Shown: piece by piece, positions 1 through 10,541 of the stretch
How the letters are laid out: every line of letters starts with the position of its first letter
Numbering within the stretch: position 1 is the first letter of the stretch
Source of the DNA: Lachnospiraceae bacterium
Lineage (GTDB): Bacteria > Bacillota > Clostridia > Lachnospirales > Lachnospiraceae
Direction of reading: 5' to 3'
DNA: 64,000 nucleotides
Assembly: GCA_016282915.1 (NCBI GenBank)
Contig: JAEELW010000036.1
Location: 1 to 64,000, forward strand
Program-made: the position numbers and the translations under genes
The notes under the pieces: model-generated
The model's database searches: none
What the model was told of the DNA's origin: nothing
The model's input: only the letters and a program-made list of their open reading frames with translations

Positions 1-1205
1 CACTCTCACAACGGATCACGGTATATCTGATCAGCGCGCTGATCGTCGGACTGACAGCGGCTTTTTTCCTGCTGCCTCACAGGGACTTTTCCGAAAATGA
101 AAACCGTAAGCTCGCGTCCCTGCCGGAGTTCAGCCTCAAGACACTGCAGAGCGGCCGGCTCACCGGCGGCCTGAAGGATTATGCCGCGGATCATTTTCCG
201 CTCAGGGATGAATTTCTCGGGATGATGAGCGCTGCGCTCCGGAATTCCGGCCGGAAAGAGATCGGCGGCGTATACCTGGCGAAGGACGGGGCTCTGATCA
301 ATGCCTATGCGGAACCGAGATATGTGGAGAAGGATATCACGCAATGGACGAGGCTTGCGCAGAATGTGGAGCAGGCAAAGCTTTATCTGATGCTGGTACC
401 AACGGCAGTGAGTACTGAAAAAGACAGTCTTCCCGCCGGCGCGCCCGACTATGCGGCGCAGGAACTATACCTTGCGGGAAAAGGATCAGGGGAGTATCCG
501 GCAGCGGTACAGCAGCAGACCATCGATGAGATCTATGCCGCCATGCCGCAGGAAGTGAGCTGCGTGGATGTCGCTTCGGTGCTGAAAGCCGATGCGGCCT
601 GGACGAGGGAGGCCGGCGCGGAGTCAGCGGCGGCACGGCGGGTCTATTACCGCACGGATCATCACTGGACCACCTACGGCGCCTATCTGGGCTATGCGGC
701 CTTCTGCGAAAGCGCCGGGCTTCAGCCGGATCCGCTTCCGGATTTTGAGGCGGAGACAGTGGCGGCGGATTTCCGCGGGACGATATGGTCGAAGCTCTGC
801 GATCCGTATTTTGCGGGGGAAGAGATCGTGATCCGTAAGCATCCGGACTGGAAGCTTACGGTGCGCTATGAAGATACGAAGACGGAGAGCGACAGTCCCT
901 ACAGCCTCGGATATGCAGACAAAAAAGACAAGTATTCGCTCTTTCTCGATAACCAGCATACGCTGGTCACCATCACGAACGATGCGGTGGAGGAAGGCGC
1001 CATCGCCGTGGTCAAGGACAGTTATGCGAACTGCTTTGTCCCGTATCTTCTGAACCATTATCATACGGTCTATGTTTTTGATACGCGTTATTACCGGGGC
1101 GGACCCTCCGCTTTCATCAATGAGCATCCCGAGATCACGGAGGTCCTGATCCTTTATAATATGGGGACTCTGGACAACGATACCGGGATCGGGGGCATAT
1201 ATTAG
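1..1205 (+). CDS. DHHW-family (AlgX/AlgJ-like) protein, 5' truncated
   Basis: The frame is open from the window edge, so the gene starts upstream; the ORF-track ATG at 222 is internal. The visible part (about 400 residues) opens with a hydrophobic segment (VYLISALIVGLTAAFFLL), then the FSENENRKLASLPEF and DYAADHFPLRDEF blocks usual at the start of DHHW proteins. The family signature RTDHHWTTYGA lies further on. Relatives are membrane-anchored SGNH-like proteins that often accompany an MBOAT O-acyltransferase and act in acetylation of surface polysaccharide. An MBOAT gene would be expected just left of the window but cannot be seen. Family assignment is firm; substrate is unknown. Confidence 0.88.
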   Translation, partial: LSQRITVYLISALIVGLTAAFFLLPHRDFSENENRKLASLPEFSLKTLQSGRLTGGLKDYAADHFPLRDEFLGMMSAALRNSGRKEIGGVYLAKDGALINAYAEPRYVEKDITQWTRLAQNVEQAKLYLMLVPTAVSTEKDSLPAGAPDYAAQELYLAGKGSGEYPAAVQQQTIDEIYAAMPQEVSCVDVASVLKADAAWTREAGAESAAARRVYYRTDHHWTTYGAYLGYAAFCESAGLQPDPLPDFEAETVAADFRGTIWSKLCDPYFAGEEIVIRKHPDWKLTVRYEDTKTESDSPYSLGYADKKDKYSLFLDNQHTLVTITNDAVEEGAIAVVKDSYANCFVPYLLNHYHTVYVFDTRYYRGGPSAFINEHPEITEVLILYNMGTLDNDTGIGGIY

Positions 1206-1251
1206 AAAGGATGCTGCTCAACACACCGGCCCGCAGTCACGCACACTAGTT

Positions 1252-1345
1252 CCTGTTTAGTGAGCGATAGCGAACTTAGCAGGACTGCGTACAGAGGAGC
1301 GTAGTGCGCGGCTAGGGACGAAACAGCAGCCGCACTTCACGCGCG
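1252..1345. repeat. structured intergenic element with three consecutive imperfect hairpins
   Basis: This stretch between the DHHW gene and the PAS chemoreceptor has no gene. It shows three stems in a row: CCTGTTTAGT (1252-1261) with ACTTAGCAGG (1274-1283), 8 of 10 matched; GCGTAC (1287-1292) with GTGCGC (1304-1309), one G-U pair; and AGTGC-gc-GGCT (1303-1313) with AGCCGCACT (1328-1336). The style resembles dispersed palindromic repeats of Lachnospiraceae intergenic DNA, but no second copy was noticed in this window, so repeat status is an inference. Confidence 0.4.
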
Positions 1346-1368
1346 AATAGGAAAACATGCTGTTTTTG

Positions 1369-1397
1369 TTGGTATTATCCAAAAAATATGATAAAAT
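1369..1397 (+). promoter_or_regulatory. sigma-A type promoter for the PAS-PAS chemoreceptor
   Basis: TTGGTA (1369-1374), a 17-base spacer and TAAAAT (1392-1397), in AT-rich DNA upstream of a strong AAGGAGGGG ribosome binding site. An alternative -10, TATAAT, sits at 1397-1402. No sigma-28 flagellar promoter pattern was seen. Confidence 0.5.
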
Positions 1398-1442
1398 ATA
1401 ATTTAGTCTACGTAAAAATACACAAATAGAAGGAGGGGCATT

Positions 1443-2861
1443 ATGTTCGGAGGATCGAAAGCGGCGCAGGAAAGGGAATACAATGCACGGATCTCGGAAC
1501 TGGAGCAGGAGATAGAAGGGCTGAAAGAGAAACTGGCATTCAGTGCGACCGAGCTGGAAGCGGTCAATGTCAGCACGCATCTGGGGATCTGGAAATGCTT
1601 TTATGATGAGAAGGGAAATCAAAAAGGCGTATTTTATACCGATGAGTTTCGGAGAATGCTCGGTTTCAGCAAGCAGGAATTGCCCGATACACTGGATTCC
1701 CTGGGAAATATCATCCATCCGGAAGATACGGAGATAGCCTTCAGTGCATACGGGGCGGCTGCGGGGGACAAATCCGGCCGTACGAAATACGATGTGGATT
1801 ATCGTATCAAAACGAAACATTCCGGATATAAATGGTTCCATGCGGCAGGAGAATGCCTGCGCTGGCCGAACGGCAATCCCCGGGAGTTCATCGGGACTTT
1901 TTCAGATATCGATGAACAGAAAAAGAATGCCGAGATCTTTGAACATGATTCCAGACGTCAGATCGCAGTTGATAAAATGATGCTGGAAGGCAGCTGGAGC
2001 ATGGATCTTACAAAATACGCGATCGATGATCCGAGATCGCCGATGGTCTATTCCGCGCAGTTCAAGAAGATCCTCGGTTTTAACGAACATTCCCCGGAAT
2101 TTCCGGATATCATGCAGTCCTGGATCACAAGGATCCACCCGGATGATGTGCCGGGAGCGTCCGCAGCGATGGGTAAGCAGCTTGCGGATCCCAGCGGAAG
2201 TTATGTTTTTGATATGGAGTACCGGATCCGGCATAAGAACGGTGAGTATGTATGGGTGAGAGCCTCCAGTTATGTGGTATGGGAGGGAAGGGTGCCCGTC
2301 ATGGCTGCCGGTACCATACTGGATATTACGGAACAGAAAAAGAATAAGGTACGCTTCGAACAGGAAATGGAGCCGAATATCGATTCGCTCCGGTCCGGTA
2401 TCGCCGAGATCGCCGGAAATGTAGAGAAAGCGACCAATCAGATGCAGGAAGTGTCCGTGAGGCAGGAAGAACTTACGGAAGCAGCAAATGTGATCGAGGA
2501 AGCGGTAAGCGCCTCCATGGAGATCATCGGCAGTATCCAGGATATTGCCAGCCAGACAAATCTCCTTTCCCTGAACGCCTCCATAGAGGCTGCCAGAGCC
2601 GGAGATGCGGGCAGGGGCTTTGCTGTGGTGGCCCAGGAGGTGCGTACGCTTTCCGATTCTTCAAAGGAAACCACGGAGCATATCTCCCAAAAGCTTATGA
2701 ACGTGAATACCTCTGTTAAAGATATCCTCACAAAGATCCGGATGATCAGTGAAAGCATCTCGAAAGAGACGGAAGAGATGAGCACCATCAACGCGACCAT
2801 AGAGGAACTTCACGCCTCCGCCGATCTGATCGCCCAGATGGCAAAGACCCTGTACAATTAA
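1443..2861 (+). CDS. soluble methyl-accepting chemotaxis protein with two PAS domains
   Basis: The 472-residue protein starts with a short charged coiled coil ([14 protein letters not shown]), then two PAS domains of the PAS_3 type (about residues 40-160 and 170-300). Each ends in the typical GT-DI-EQKK block before a short receptor signalling domain. The signalling hairpin core reads [21 protein letters not shown], the conserved CheA/CheW contact. There is no membrane segment, so this is a cytoplasmic receptor, probably sensing an internal ligand or redox state through PAS. Start ATG 1443 follows AAGGAGGGG at good spacing. It has its own promoter and terminator. Ligand and cofactor cannot be read from sequence. 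Confidence 0.93.
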   Translation: MFGGSKAAQEREYNARISELEQEIEGLKEKLAFSATELEAVNVSTHLGIWKCFYDEKGNQKGVFYTDEFRRMLGFSKQELPDTLDSLGNIIHPEDTEIAFSAYGAAAGDKSGRTKYDVDYRIKTKHSGYKWFHAAGECLRWPNGNPREFIGTFSDIDEQKKNAEIFEHDSRRQIAVDKMMLEGSWSMDLTKYAIDDPRSPMVYSAQFKKILGFNEHSPEFPDIMQSWITRIHPDDVPGASAAMGKQLADPSGSYVFDMEYRIRHKNGEYVWVRASSYVVWEGRVPVMAAGTILDITEQKKNKVRFEQEMEPNIDSLRSGIAEIAGNVEKATNQMQEVSVRQEELTEAANVIEEAVSASMEIIGSIQDIASQTNLLSLNASIEAARAGDAGRGFAVVAQEVRTLSDSSKETTEHISQKLMNVNTSVKDILTKIRMISESISKETEEMSTINATIEELHASADLIAQMAKTLYN

Positions 2862-2870
2862 ATGATCCTG

Positions 2871-2915
2871 AAGAAACGGTTCATCCTTGCGTTCTGTGAG
2901 GATGAACCGTTTCTT
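2871..2915 (+). terminator. strong hairpin downstream of the PAS chemoreceptor
   Basis: A perfect 17-bp stem: AAGAAACGGTTCATCCT (2871-2887), an 11-base loop, and AGGATGAACCGTTTCTT (2899-2915). The stem begins 9 bases after the stop codon. The following bases (GTGTGTCTGTG) are not a classic T-run, but strength and position argue for a terminator. Confidence 0.75.
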
Positions 2916-2975
2916 GTGTGTCTGTGAAAACTGTTCACACATGATATGCAAACAGCAGCTGATTTTTTACAATGC

Positions 2976-3004
2976 TTGATTTTCGCGAGGATTTGTAATA
3001 AAAT
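2976..3004 (+). promoter_or_regulatory. promoter of the ptb-buk operon
   Basis: TTGATT (2976-2981), 17-base spacer, TAAAAT (2999-3004), in the gap between the upstream hairpin and ptb. It leaves a leader of about 60 bases, ending in an AAAGGAGC ribosome binding site. Confidence 0.65.
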
Positions 3005-3071
3005 GGTGAAGATTTTGAGAAACTGTATGCGTAAGGCAGTGACATCATAAAGCAGGTAAAGGAGCAAAGAG

Positions 3072-3989
3072 ATGAGCAAGAGTTTTGACGATCTGTTATC
3101 AAAGGTAAGCAGCGTAAGCCGCAAGAAGGTTTCCGTAGCGGTGGCGCAGGACGGTCCCGTACTGGAGGCTGTGGAAGAAGCGAGAAAGCGCGGCATCGCC
3201 GACGCCATCCTTGTAGGTGATAAGGACAAGATGGAGCCCATCGCGAAAGAACTGGGCATCGATCTTTCCAACTTTGAAGTAGTGGATGTAAAGGATGATA
3301 TCGAGGCAGCAACAAAGGCTGTGGAACTGGTACATACCGGCAAGGCGGATATGTACATGAAGGGCCTGATCGATACAAAGAATTTCTTAAAGAGCGTGTT
3401 GAACAAGGAAGTGGGCCTGCGTACCGACAAGACCCTCTCCCATGTGTGCGTATTTGAGATGAAGGGACGCGAAGGTCTGCTCTTCCTTACGGATGTGGCG
3501 TTCATCCCCTATCCTACGTTGGAGGACAAGGTAGCCATCATCGAGAATACCGTGGACATCGCACATGCCTGCGGCATCGAGTGCCCGAAGGTGGCACCCG
3601 TGGCAGCAGTGGAAGTGGTGAATCCCAAGATGCCCGTTACCGTGGAAGCGGACGAGCTGACAAAGATGTGCGAGGAAGGAAAGATCACGGGCTGCATCGT
3701 GGACGGACCTCTTTCCCTGGATATCGCCATCGATCCCGAGGCGGCGCAGCATAAGGGTGCTTCCGGCCGCAAGATCACCGGTGACGCGGATGTGATCCTC
3801 TTCCCGGATATCCATGCGGGCAATCTTGTCTACAAAGCGCTGACACATCTCGTGGACTGCAAGAACGGCAATATCATGACCGGCACCAAGGCGCCCGTCA
3901 TCCTCACTTCCCGTTCCGATTCCAAGGAAGTAAAGGTGAATTCCCTTGCCCTGGGCGCGATCGTTGCAGAGCATCTCAAAAATTCATAA
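3072..3989 (+). CDS. ptb: phosphate butyryltransferase
   Basis: Converts butyryl-CoA and phosphate to butyryl-phosphate and CoA, the first half of the Ptb-Buk butyrate route in the cytoplasm. The 305-residue length is that of the family, and the whole protein reads as a PTA_PTB domain (e.g. DMYMKGLIDTKNFLKS, GASGRKITGDADVILFPDI). Start ATG 3072 follows AAAGGAGC. The next gene, 31 bases downstream, is butyrate kinase, which rules out the phosphate acetyltransferase alternative in practice. Own promoter upstream; likely co-transcribed with buk, secA and prfB. Confidence 0.95.
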   Translation: MSKSFDDLLSKVSSVSRKKVSVAVAQDGPVLEAVEEARKRGIADAILVGDKDKMEPIAKELGIDLSNFEVVDVKDDIEAATKAVELVHTGKADMYMKGLIDTKNFLKSVLNKEVGLRTDKTLSHVCVFEMKGREGLLFLTDVAFIPYPTLEDKVAIIENTVDIAHACGIECPKVAPVAAVEVVNPKMPVTVEADELTKMCEEGKITGCIVDGPLSLDIAIDPEAAQHKGASGRKITGDADVILFPDIHAGNLVYKALTHLVDCKNGNIMTGTKAPVILTSRSDSKEVKVNSLALGAIVAEHLKNS

Positions 3990-4020
3990 ATGAATGCCTG
4001 AAAAATAAAGGAGAAAAGAT

Positions 4021-5085
4021 ATGGCAAAATTACTGATCATCAATCCCGGCTCCACCTCCACCAAGATCGGTGTTTTTGAGGATGAAGAGCTTCTGTTCGA
4101 AGAGACCCTTCGCCACTCCACGGAAGAGATCGCACAGTTTGCGACTATCGTGGACCAGAAGGATTTCCGTAAAAAGATCATCATGGATTTCATCGCCTCC
4201 AAAGGTGTGAAGACGGAGGATCTGGCGGCGGTCGTAGGCCGCGGCGGTATGCTCAAGCCCATTCCCGGCGGTACCTATCCGGTGAGCGATGCGCTGCTTG
4301 AGGATCTGAAGATCGGAAAACAGGGACAGCACGCCTCCAATCTGGGCGGCATCCTGGCACGGGAGATCGCCGATTCCGTCGGCATCCCTTCCTATATCGT
4401 TGATCCGGTAGTCGTGGACGAGCTGCAGCCTCTGGCCAGATATTCCGGCCATCCCGAGCTGCCGCGCACCAGCGTTTTCCACGCACTGAATCAGAAGGCG
4501 GTGGCAAAGCGCTATGCGAAGGAGCAGGGAAAGAGCTATGACAGCCTGCGTCTCATCGTGGTACATATGGGCGGCGGCGTTTCCGTGGGTGCCCATGTGG
4601 GCGGCCGTATCGTTGATGTGTTCAACGCCCTGGACGGCGACGGCGCATTCTCGCCGGAGCGCAGCGGCGCGGTACCTCCCGGAGCACTGGTAAAGCTCTG
4701 CTTCTCCGGAAAATATGATGAAAAGACCATTTATAAGATGCTGGTGGGTAACGGCGGTTTCAATGCCTATGTGGGTACGAACGATGCCCGCGTGGTAGAG
4801 GAAAAGATCGCCGCGGGTGATGAGAAGGCAAAGGAAGTATACGAAGCCTTTACCTATCAGGTATCCAAGAATATCGGCGCTCAGGCAGCCGTGCTGGAGG
4901 GGAAGGTGGATCAGATCATCCTTACCGGCGGCATTGCCTATTCCAAGGCTGCGGTGGCAGCGATCCGTGCTCGTGTGGAATGGATCGCGCCCCTTACGGT
5001 GTATCCGGGCGAGGACGAGCTGCTGGCGCTTGCGCAGGGCGGGCTGCGTGTATTGAACGGCGAAGAAAAGCCGATGGAGTATTAA
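4021..5085 (+). CDS. buk: butyrate kinase
   Basis: Transfers phosphate from butyryl-phosphate to ADP, giving butyrate and ATP. The 354 residues form an acetokinase-family ASKHA fold: N-terminal [11 protein letters not shown] phosphate loop, and the central [12 protein letters not shown] and [11 protein letters not shown] blocks typical of Buk. Start ATG 4021 follows AAGGAGAAAAGAT. With ptb it makes a full butyrate-forming energy module, a known alternative to the butyryl-CoA:acetate CoA-transferase route in Clostridia. secA starts 3 bases after its stop. Confidence 0.95.
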   Translation: MAKLLIINPGSTSTKIGVFEDEELLFEETLRHSTEEIAQFATIVDQKDFRKKIIMDFIASKGVKTEDLAAVVGRGGMLKPIPGGTYPVSDALLEDLKIGKQGQHASNLGGILAREIADSVGIPSYIVDPVVVDELQPLARYSGHPELPRTSVFHALNQKAVAKRYAKEQGKSYDSLRLIVVHMGGGVSVGAHVGGRIVDVFNALDGDGAFSPERSGAVPPGALVKLCFSGKYDEKTIYKMLVGNGGFNAYVGTNDARVVEEKIAAGDEKAKEVYEAFTYQVSKNIGAQAAVLEGKVDQIILTGGIAYSKAAVAAIRARVEWIAPLTVYPGEDELLALAQGGLRVLNGEEKPMEY

Positions 5086-5088
5086 AGT

Positions 5089-7674
5089 ATGAGTCTGTTC
5101 GACAAGATCTTCGGGACCCACAGTGAGAGGGAACTGAAGCGTATCAAACCGCTGGTAGACAGGATCGAGGGCATGCGTGACAGCATGATGGCCCTGTCGG
5201 ATGAGGAGCTGCGTGGCAAGACCGCGGAGTATAAGAAGCGTTTTCAGGAAGGAGAAAGTCTGGATTCGCTCCTGCCGGAAGCTTTTGCCACCGTGCGTGA
5301 AGCCGGACGCCGAGTGCTCAATATGGAGCACTTCCGCGTACAGCTCATCGGCGGCATCATTCTGCATCAGGGACGTATCGCCGAGATGCGTACCGGTGAA
5401 GGTAAAACCCTGGTATCCACCCTGCCGGCCTATCTGAATGCGCTGGAAGGCAAGGGCGTGTGCATCGTCACCGTCAACGATTACCTGGCGAAGCGTGACG
5501 CGGAGTGGATGGGACAGATCCACGAATTCCTCGGGCTGAAGGTCGGCGTGATCCTTAACGACATGAAGTCCGACGAGCGGCGGGAAGCCTACAACTGCGA
5601 CATCACCTATGTGACCAATAACGAGCTGGGTTTCGACTACCTGCGTGACAACATGGTCATCTATAAAGAGCAGCTGGTGCAGCGCGGTCTTCACTACGCC
5701 ATCATCGACGAGGTGGACTCGGTGCTCATCGACGAAGCCCGTACCCCGCTGATCATTTCCGGTCAGAGCGGTAAGGCGACGAAGCTTTATGAAGTGTGTG
5801 ATGTGCTTGCCAAGCAGATGAAGCGCGGCAAGGACGAGGAGATGATCTACAAGCTGGATGCCGTCATGGATTCCATGATGGGCACCAAGAAGGAAGAGGA
5901 AGAAGAGACCGGCGACTTCGTCCTGAACGAAAAGGACAAGAACGTGACCCTGACTTCCCGCGGTGTGGATCGTGTGGAGAAATTCTTCCACATCGAGAAC
6001 CTTGCCGATCCGGAAAACAGCGAGATCCAGCATAATATGATCCTGGCGCTGCGTGCCAATTACCTGATGTTCAAGGATCAGGATTACGTGGTGGATGATG
6101 ACAAGGTCATCATCGTGGATTCCTTTACCGGCCGTCTCATGCCGGGACGCCGCTTCTCCGACGGCCTGCATCAGGCCATCGAGGCAAAGGAGCATGTAAA
6201 GATCAAGCGTGAATCCATGACGCTGGCCACCATCACCTTCCAGAATTTCTTTAATAAATTCGAGAAAAAAGCCGGTATGACCGGTACGGCTCTGACGGAG
6301 GAACAGGAATTTCGTGATATCTACGGTATGGACGTTATCACGATCCCGACCAACAAGCCCATTGCCCGTATCGACCAGAACGACTGCGTATACAAGAGCC
6401 GAAAGGAAAAGCTGCACGAGATCGTGGAACGCATCAAAGAAACGCATGCGACGGGGCAGCCCATCCTGGTGGGTACCATCAATATCGATGCTTCCGAGGA
6501 ACTGAGCCGCCTGCTCACGAAGGAAGGCATAAAGCATAACGTGCTGAATGCGAAGTTCCATGAGATGGAAGCCGAGATCGTGGCGGACGCCGGTATCCAC
6601 GGAGCCGTTACCATCGCAACCAACATGGCCGGCCGTGGTACGGATATCAAGCTGGATGAGGAAGCCCGCGCCGCAGGCGGTCTGCTGATCATCGGTACCG
6701 AGCGTCATGAATCGAGACGTATCGACAACCAGCTGCGAGGCCGTGCCGGACGTCAGGGTGACCCGGGTGAATCCGTATTCTATATCTCCCTTGAGGACGA
6801 TCTGATGCGCCTCTTCGGTTCGGAAAGGCTCATCGGGACCTTCAATGCACTGGGGATCCCCGAGAACCAGAGGATCGAGCACAAGATGCTTTCCAACGCC
6901 ATCGAGCGTGCCCAGAAGCGTATCGAGAACAACAACTTTTCACGAAGAAAGAATGTGCTGCAGTATGACCAGGTCATGAACGAGCAGCGTGAAGTGATCT
7001 ATGGCGAGCGTAAGCGCGTGCTGAACGGCGAGAGCATGCGGGATGTGGTCTACAAGATGATCACGGATATCGTTGAGGGTGCCGTGGATACGGTGGTCGG
7101 CGAGGACGGCGGTCCGGAAAGCTGGGATCTGAACGAGCTGAACAATCTCCTGCTGCCCATCATCCCCCTGGAGCCCATCACGAAAGAGCGAGCGGAGAAG
7201 AGAAAGAACGCTCTGATGCAGCAGCTCAAGGAAGAAGCGGTGAAGCTCTATGAGGCGAAGGAAGCCGAATTCCCCGAGCCCGAACAGATCCGTGAAGTGG
7301 AGCGCGTGATCCTCCTTCGTGTCATCGACCGCAAGTGGATGAACCACATCGACGATATGGATCAGCTGGAACGTGCCTCCGGCCTTGCGGGTATGGGGCA
7401 GAAGGATCCGCTGGCCGAATTCAAGATGAGCGCTTTTGATATGTTCTCCGCCATGGAAGCGGCCATCAAGGAAGATACCGTGCGTCTGCTCTTTGCCGTA
7501 AAGGTGGAGCAGAAGGTAGAGCGCGAACAGGTTGCCAAGGTGACGGGCACCAACAAGGACGAGACCCTGCAGAAGCAGCCCAAGAAGCGCGATGAAAAGA
7601 AGATCTATCCCAATGATCCCTGCCCCTGCGGCAGCGGTAAAAAGTATAAGAACTGCCACGGAAGGGGCATTTGA
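5089..7674 (+). CDS. secA: preprotein translocase ATPase SecA
   Basis: ATP-driven motor that pushes unfolded preproteins through SecYEG. The 861-residue length is typical. Landmarks: [10 protein letters not shown] Walker A near residue 100, the DEAD-helicase Walker [18 protein letters not shown] near 205, [10 protein letters not shown] in the second helicase domain, [11 protein letters not shown] arginine-finger region, and a C-terminal zinc-binding SEC-C motif ([14 protein letters not shown]). Start ATG 5089 sits 3 bases after the buk stop, implying translational coupling. The link to butyrate genes is positional only. Confidence 0.98.
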   Translation: MSLFDKIFGTHSERELKRIKPLVDRIEGMRDSMMALSDEELRGKTAEYKKRFQEGESLDSLLPEAFATVREAGRRVLNMEHFRVQLIGGIILHQGRIAEMRTGEGKTLVSTLPAYLNALEGKGVCIVTVNDYLAKRDAEWMGQIHEFLGLKVGVILNDMKSDERREAYNCDITYVTNNELGFDYLRDNMVIYKEQLVQRGLHYAIIDEVDSVLIDEARTPLIISGQSGKATKLYEVCDVLAKQMKRGKDEEMIYKLDAVMDSMMGTKKEEEEETGDFVLNEKDKNVTLTSRGVDRVEKFFHIENLADPENSEIQHNMILALRANYLMFKDQDYVVDDDKVIIVDSFTGRLMPGRRFSDGLHQAIEAKEHVKIKRESMTLATITFQNFFNKFEKKAGMTGTALTEEQEFRDIYGMDVITIPTNKPIARIDQNDCVYKSRKEKLHEIVERIKETHATGQPILVGTINIDASEELSRLLTKEGIKHNVLNAKFHEMEAEIVADAGIHGAVTIATNMAGRGTDIKLDEEARAAGGLLIIGTERHESRRIDNQLRGRAGRQGDPGESVFYISLEDDLMRLFGSERLIGTFNALGIPENQRIEHKMLSNAIERAQKRIENNNFSRRKNVLQYDQVMNEQREVIYGERKRVLNGESMRDVVYKMITDIVEGAVDTVVGEDGGPESWDLNELNNLLLPIIPLEPITKERAEKRKNALMQQLKEEAVKLYEAKEAEFPEPEQIREVERVILLRVIDRKWMNHIDDMDQLERASGLAGMGQKDPLAEFKMSAFDMFSAMEAAIKEDTVRLLFAVKVEQKVEREQVAKVTGTNKDETLQKQPKKRDEKKIYPNDPCPCGSGKKYKNCHGRGI

Positions 7675-7677
7675 GTT

Positions 7678-8817
7678 ATGGTAGAACTGGACCAGATGAA
7701 GCTGGAGCTCATGCAGTATCAGGATACCCTGAAAGAGGTGCATGACTCTCTGGATATCGAGAACAAGAAAAAGCGCATCGAGGAGCTGGACATGGAAATG
7801 GCCGGCCCCGATTTCTGGAGCGATCCCGAGCGGGCCAACCGGCTCACCAGGGAAGCCAAGAATATGAAAGACAGCGTGGAGACCTGCGAGGGACTCCGGC
7901 AGAGCTTTGAGGATATCCAGACCCTGATCGAGATGGGCAATGAAGAAAACGATGCTTCCATGATCGAGGAAGTGCGTAAGGAGCTGGATGAATTTATCAG
8001 CGGCCTGGAGACCATACGTCTGCAGACACTGCTTACCGGGGAGTACGACGCCAACAATGCGATCATGAGGATCAATGCGGGCGCCGGCGGTACCGAAAGC
8101 TGTGACTGGGCCGGCATGCTCTTCCGTATGTACAGCCACTGGTGTGACAAGAAAGGTTTTTCGCTGGAGCTTCTGGACCAGCAGGACGGAGACGAAGCCG
8201 GGATCAAATCGGTGGACTTCCAGGTGAACGGCGAGAACGCCTACGGTTATCTGCGTTCGGAGCAGGGCGTGCACCGTCTGGTGCGCATTTCACCTTTCAA
8301 TGCCCAGGGCAAGCGTCAGACTTCTTTCGTATCCGTGGACGTGGTGCCGGAGCTTCAGGGGGATGCGGGCATCGAGATCAATCCCGACGATCTGCGCATC
8401 GATACCTACCGTTCCAGCGGCGCCGGCGGCCAGCATATCAACAAGACTTCCTCCGCGATCCGTATCACGCATCTGCCGACGGGCATCGTGGTGCAGTGCC
8501 AGAATGAACGCAGCCAGTTCCAGAACAAGGACAAGGCCATGGAGATGCTCCGCGGTAAGCTGCTGATACTTAAGCAGGCCGAGGAAGAAGCTAAGATGAA
8601 GGGCATTCAGGGCGACCTGAAATCCATCGCCTGGGGCAGCCAGATCCGTTCGTATTTCCTTCAGCCCTACCAGCTGGTGAAGGATCTGCGCACCGGCGAA
8701 GAGACCGGCAATGCGGATGCGGTGCTGGACGGCGATATCGACCGTTTCATCAATGCGTATCTGAAGAAAAAGAGCCAGGGCGCTCTGCTCGAGAACGTTT
8801 CGGACGAGGATATCTGA
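7678..8817 (+). CDS. prfB: peptide chain release factor 2, without programmed frameshift
   Basis: Terminates translation at UGA and UAA. The 379-residue protein has the SPF stop-codon recognition tripeptide (RISPFNAQGK) and the GGQ hydrolysis motif (SSGAGGQHINKT, about residue 250). secA-prfB linkage is common. Many bacteria carry an in-frame UGA near codon 25 that autoregulates prfB by frameshifting. Here the corresponding region (EVHDSLDIENKKKR) is read in one frame with no UGA, so that control is absent. Start ATG 7678 is 3 bases after the secA stop, with GGAAGGGG upstream. Confidence 0.97.
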   Translation: MVELDQMKLELMQYQDTLKEVHDSLDIENKKKRIEELDMEMAGPDFWSDPERANRLTREAKNMKDSVETCEGLRQSFEDIQTLIEMGNEENDASMIEEVRKELDEFISGLETIRLQTLLTGEYDANNAIMRINAGAGGTESCDWAGMLFRMYSHWCDKKGFSLELLDQQDGDEAGIKSVDFQVNGENAYGYLRSEQGVHRLVRISPFNAQGKRQTSFVSVDVVPELQGDAGIEINPDDLRIDTYRSSGAGGQHINKTSSAIRITHLPTGIVVQCQNERSQFQNKDKAMEMLRGKLLILKQAEEEAKMKGIQGDLKSIAWGSQIRSYFLQPYQLVKDLRTGEETGNADAVLDGDIDRFINAYLKKKSQGALLENVSDEDI

Positions 8818-8830
8818 GATATTGGAGAAA

Positions 8831-10435
8831 ATGAATACCACAGCCGGTAATGAAGAAAAATCCGCGCGGAAGCTATGGTTTGCTTCCGCCGTTTTTATAA
8901 TGGCTCTTACTCTGGGGATCGGGCTCTTCGTGTGCAGTAAAAAGCATGTTGAATTCTGTGATGAATCACTTAGTCTGGAATCGGCCAATGCGGTATGGAA
9001 GGAGCATATTTACGATGACTGGAACCGCTGGATGAGCGGGGAGGAGATCCGGAGCTATTATGCTGCAACGGATATAAATCCCCATCTGATCATCATCATG
9101 AAAAAACTCTGGGTGGATCATGTACCTTTCTATTTCTGGCTTTTGCGTTTTGCGTCGCTGCTTGCATACGGTAGTTCCTCCCCGTGGATCGGTATGGGGC
9201 TGAATCTTTTTTTAACCCTTCTGTTTGAACTGTGGCTGTTTGTTTCTCTCGGAAAGCGATACGGCGATGACCGGCGGGTGCTGATCGGAGCCGGGATCTT
9301 CTGTCTGCTGTTTTTCCTTACAATGCCTCTCTTTTTTTCGCAGCTGAATCTGATCCGTATGTATCTGCTCATCACTTTTGAATTGTGGATGCTGCTCTGG
9401 TATATGGGTGGCTGGTACATGGAAAAGGAGAAAAAGAAAAGGCAGTTTCCTTATGTGCTGACAGTGGCATGCGCCCTGATCACGCATTACCTTTTTCTGC
9501 CCTTTTTCGGTCTGCTCTGTATCTGTATTTTTCTTTCCCTGCTTGTAAAGGATCGGAAACGGATCCCTCAGTTTATCGGGATGAATGCTTCGGCAGCGAT
9601 CGTTTCCTGTATCCTGGATCCTTATTGGATCTACAGACTTTTTCGATACAATCTGATGGCACGCAGCGGCGGGGGAGCGGATAGCGGCAGCAGTTTCGGG
9701 AAGATACTGCTCCGGGTCATCAAGACTCTGGGAAGGGTACCGTTTTCAGAAAACTTTCCTTATTTTCCGGGCTTTCTGATCGCATGCCTGGTTTTGGCCG
9801 GAGCGCTTTTTCTTCTCTGGCGAAACGGACATAAGAAGCTTTTTTCCTATGTCATATTCGTTACGGCTGCGGATCTTTTCTATCTCTTTCTGGTCTACAG
9901 GATGAACGGCGGAGCAGGGCGTTACCATTGGCCGGCATCGGTAATATGGTTACTTCTGGTATATCTTTCGGCGATCGGGAGCTTTCTCTTTTTGCTGGGG
10001 AGAGCGGGAAAGGGCCGGTGGCCGGCGGTGCTTCCGGCGGCTGTGCTTGTACTGTTCCTGGGAATTAACCTGTACGGGAGCATCGGTCAGAAAATAGAAT
10101 TCCTGAATCCCGTATCCGTGGAAGAAGAGCTGGAGCGGCGTTATTCGGAAATTCCCTGGCTGGTCTACAGTCACGAGCATACGTATTATGAAGAGGGGGC
10201 TGCTTACAAATTCATGATCCCGGAAAGGATCTGCTTTATATCACCGGATCATCCGGCAGATACGGACTTTGTACTTCCGGAAGAATTTATTGTGGTGACC
10301 GGGGATGAATCGCTTCCGGAGGCGCTTGCTTATCTGGAAGAGCTTTCCGGCAGACGGTCCGTGCAGACGGAGGAAGCGCTCATGTGGGGGAGTATGGGGG
10401 CCTGGCACTATCGTCTGCGTTCAACGGCAGAGTAA
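8831..10435 (+). CDS. multi-pass membrane protein, GT-C (GT39/ArnT-like) glycosyltransferase-like
   Basis: About 534 residues with roughly ten hydrophobic segments. After the first membrane segment comes an extracytoplasmic acidic motif (EFCDESLSLES) placed like the catalytic Asp-Glu region of GT-C enzymes. NLIRMYLL later matches the RMY-L pattern of GT39-type proteins. These enzymes move sugars from lipid carriers at the outer membrane face. The track start is TTG 8822; I prefer ATG 8831, although the GGAG at 8824 is only 3 bases upstream. A second protein of this kind lies at 43249-44700. Acceptor and donor are unknown. Confidence 0.6.
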   Translation: MNTTAGNEEKSARKLWFASAVFIMALTLGIGLFVCSKKHVEFCDESLSLESANAVWKEHIYDDWNRWMSGEEIRSYYAATDINPHLIIIMKKLWVDHVPFYFWLLRFASLLAYGSSSPWIGMGLNLFLTLLFELWLFVSLGKRYGDDRRVLIGAGIFCLLFFLTMPLFFSQLNLIRMYLLITFELWMLLWYMGGWYMEKEKKKRQFPYVLTVACALITHYLFLPFFGLLCICIFLSLLVKDRKRIPQFIGMNASAAIVSCILDPYWIYRLFRYNLMARSGGGADSGSSFGKILLRVIKTLGRVPFSENFPYFPGFLIACLVLAGALFLLWRNGHKKLFSYVIFVTAADLFYLFLVYRMNGGAGRYHWPASVIWLLLVYLSAIGSFLFLLGRAGKGRWPAVLPAAVLVLFLGINLYGSIGQKIEFLNPVSVEEELERRYSEIPWLVYSHEHTYYEEGAAYKFMIPERICFISPDHPADTDFVLPEEFIVVTGDESLPEALAYLEELSGRRSVQTEEALMWGSMGAWHYRLRSTAE

Positions 10436-10541
10436 GTCTTTGGACATAAGAGGCAGCTGAAACAGGTAAGCTGATCAGAGTACCGGCCGCAGCCACGCAG
10501 CAGGCATGTGGCCCAGGCTGAAAAAAAGGCAGAGGAGAACA

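Noticed and set aside
4030-6882. 950-codon open frame on the minus strand
   Set aside because: It lies wholly opposite buk and secA, is His-rich with no family features, and reflects codon bias of the real genes.
7735-7775. RF2 programmed frameshift site
   Set aside because: Checked and absent; the reading frame is continuous from ATG 7678.
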